Of a stretch of 5,233 nucleotides of DNA, positions 4,834 to 5,233 are shown piece after piece. Position 1 is the stretch's first letter. Every line of letters begins with the position of its first letter. The translations under genes were made by a program, and so were the position numbers. A model generated the notes under the pieces. The model was not told the DNA's origin. It saw only the letters and a list, made by a program, of their open reading frames with translations, and searched no databases. The DNA lies in the NCBI GenBank assembly GCA_026987795.1, contig JALSMF010000007.1:1-5233 (forward strand), in the 5' to 3' direction. Source of the DNA: Bacteroidales bacterium. Its GTDB lineage: Bacteria > Bacteroidota > Bacteroidia > Bacteroidales > JAADGE01.

Positions 4834-5233
4834 TTATTTTTTTATAATTTGATTGCTGATTTTTAAAATAGTATCAAAATATCGATTGCAATAGTCGGTT
4901 AATATTTTTTTTGTATCATCGGGATAGGATTTATAAACTTCGAGAACCGATTTCTCAAGATTTTTTTGATTTCTTGAAAGTTCTTTTTCTGTTAAGTTTT
5001 TAAAAATACGGGCTTCTTTTATGCGTTCGGGATAATTTTGTTCGATAAATTTAACGTATTGATTAAGAGTGCAATAGGAATGTTTCGTAAATAAGTTGAG
5101 ATTATTTTTATCATTTCTGAATTGTAACTTTTCAGCATCTTTATAATTTGATGAACGAACTTTTTCATTTGTGTCATAAACTCCGAAATAAACGGGAATA
5201 TACGGAAAAAGGCAACCGTTGTACGGTGCAATC
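4834..5233 (-). CDS. Unrecognised protein, C-terminal part (partial, no start)
   Basis: On the minus strand a frame is open from the right edge (first whole codon 5232-5230) through 132 codons to TAA at 4836-4834; the start lies outside the window. I do not recognise the family. The first 20 or so residues are Pro/Tyr/Phe-rich (PYNGCLFPYIPVYFGVYD). The rest is charged and probably helical, with Lys, Glu, Asn and Tyr throughout and three Cys residues (in NGC, SYC and DYC). No membrane segment or known motif is seen. This frame is preferred over the overlapping 70-codon frame at 5019-5231 because it stays open across the whole stretch and has balanced composition. Reading past the stop in the same frame gives 32 further coding-like codons, so the protein may have been longer or the gene may be decaying. 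No convincing terminator follows. Confidence 0.65.
   Translation of the reverse strand, partial: IAPYNGCLFPYIPVYFGVYDTNEKVRSSNYKDAEKLQFRNDKNNLNLFTKHSYCTLNQYVKFIEQNYPERIKEARIFKNLTEKELSRNQKNLEKSVLEVYKSYPDDTKKILTDYCNRYFDTILKISNQIIKK

Noticed and set aside
5019..5231. 70-codon minus-strand open frame beginning at a TTG
   Set aside because: It overlaps the longer frame that stays open from 5232 to 4834. Its translation is Ile/Leu-rich with no recognisable features, as expected for an out-of-frame reading.
1..5233. CRISPR array, insertion sequence, tRNA/rRNA or defence system
   Set aside because: No regularly spaced repeats, transposase-like reading frames, long terminal inverted repeats, tRNA-like folds or defence-gene motifs were seen on either strand.

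Overview
The window looks like a piece of a Bacteroidota chromosome, perhaps Bacteroidales- or Flavobacteriales-like. The DNA is AT-rich. None of the start codons has a purine-rich Shine-Dalgarno site; the leaders are simply A/T-rich, as is usual in this phylum. Three good matches to the phylum's own -7 promoter element (TAnnTTTG) sit just upstream of genes. Two N-termini are Bacteroidota-style lipoprotein signals, and one secreted protein has the 'LFS|Q' type of signal-peptide cleavage site.

Layout, left to right. (1) 1-281, minus: N-terminal part of a lipoprotein with a coiled-coil-like region, probably of the OmpA/MotB peptidoglycan-anchored kind, running off the left edge. (2) 321-351: intrinsic terminator behind the next gene. 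(3) 443-1675, minus: complete lipoprotein with about eight PQQ-type beta-propeller repeats, probably surface-exposed. (4) 1676-1861: divergent intergenic region with a plus-strand promoter. (5) 1862-2650, plus: secreted protein rich in amphipathic beta strands, probably an outer-membrane beta-barrel, not recognised further. (6) 2655-2678: terminator shared by two convergent genes. (7) 2712-3161, minus: small cytoplasmic stand-alone CZB-type (chemoreceptor zinc-binding) domain protein, with its own promoter. (8) 3298-3375: two tandem terminator hairpins oriented for rocD. (9) 3397-4608, minus: ornithine aminotransferase (rocD), complete with all expected active-site residues. (10) 4834-5233, minus: C-terminal 132 codons of an unrecognised gene. 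After its TAA stop, the same frame continues for 32 coding-looking codons to a second stop at 4735-4737.

Most genes look like independent transcription units, each with its own promoter or terminator; there is no multi-gene operon to tie them together. Three of the six encode envelope proteins. The only confident metabolic assignment is rocD, which links arginine/ornithine catabolism to glutamate semialdehyde and proline. No mobile element, CRISPR array, RNA gene or defence system is visible. The points most worth a second look are the unusual stand-alone CZB protein and the in-frame stop with its coding-like continuation at the right edge.
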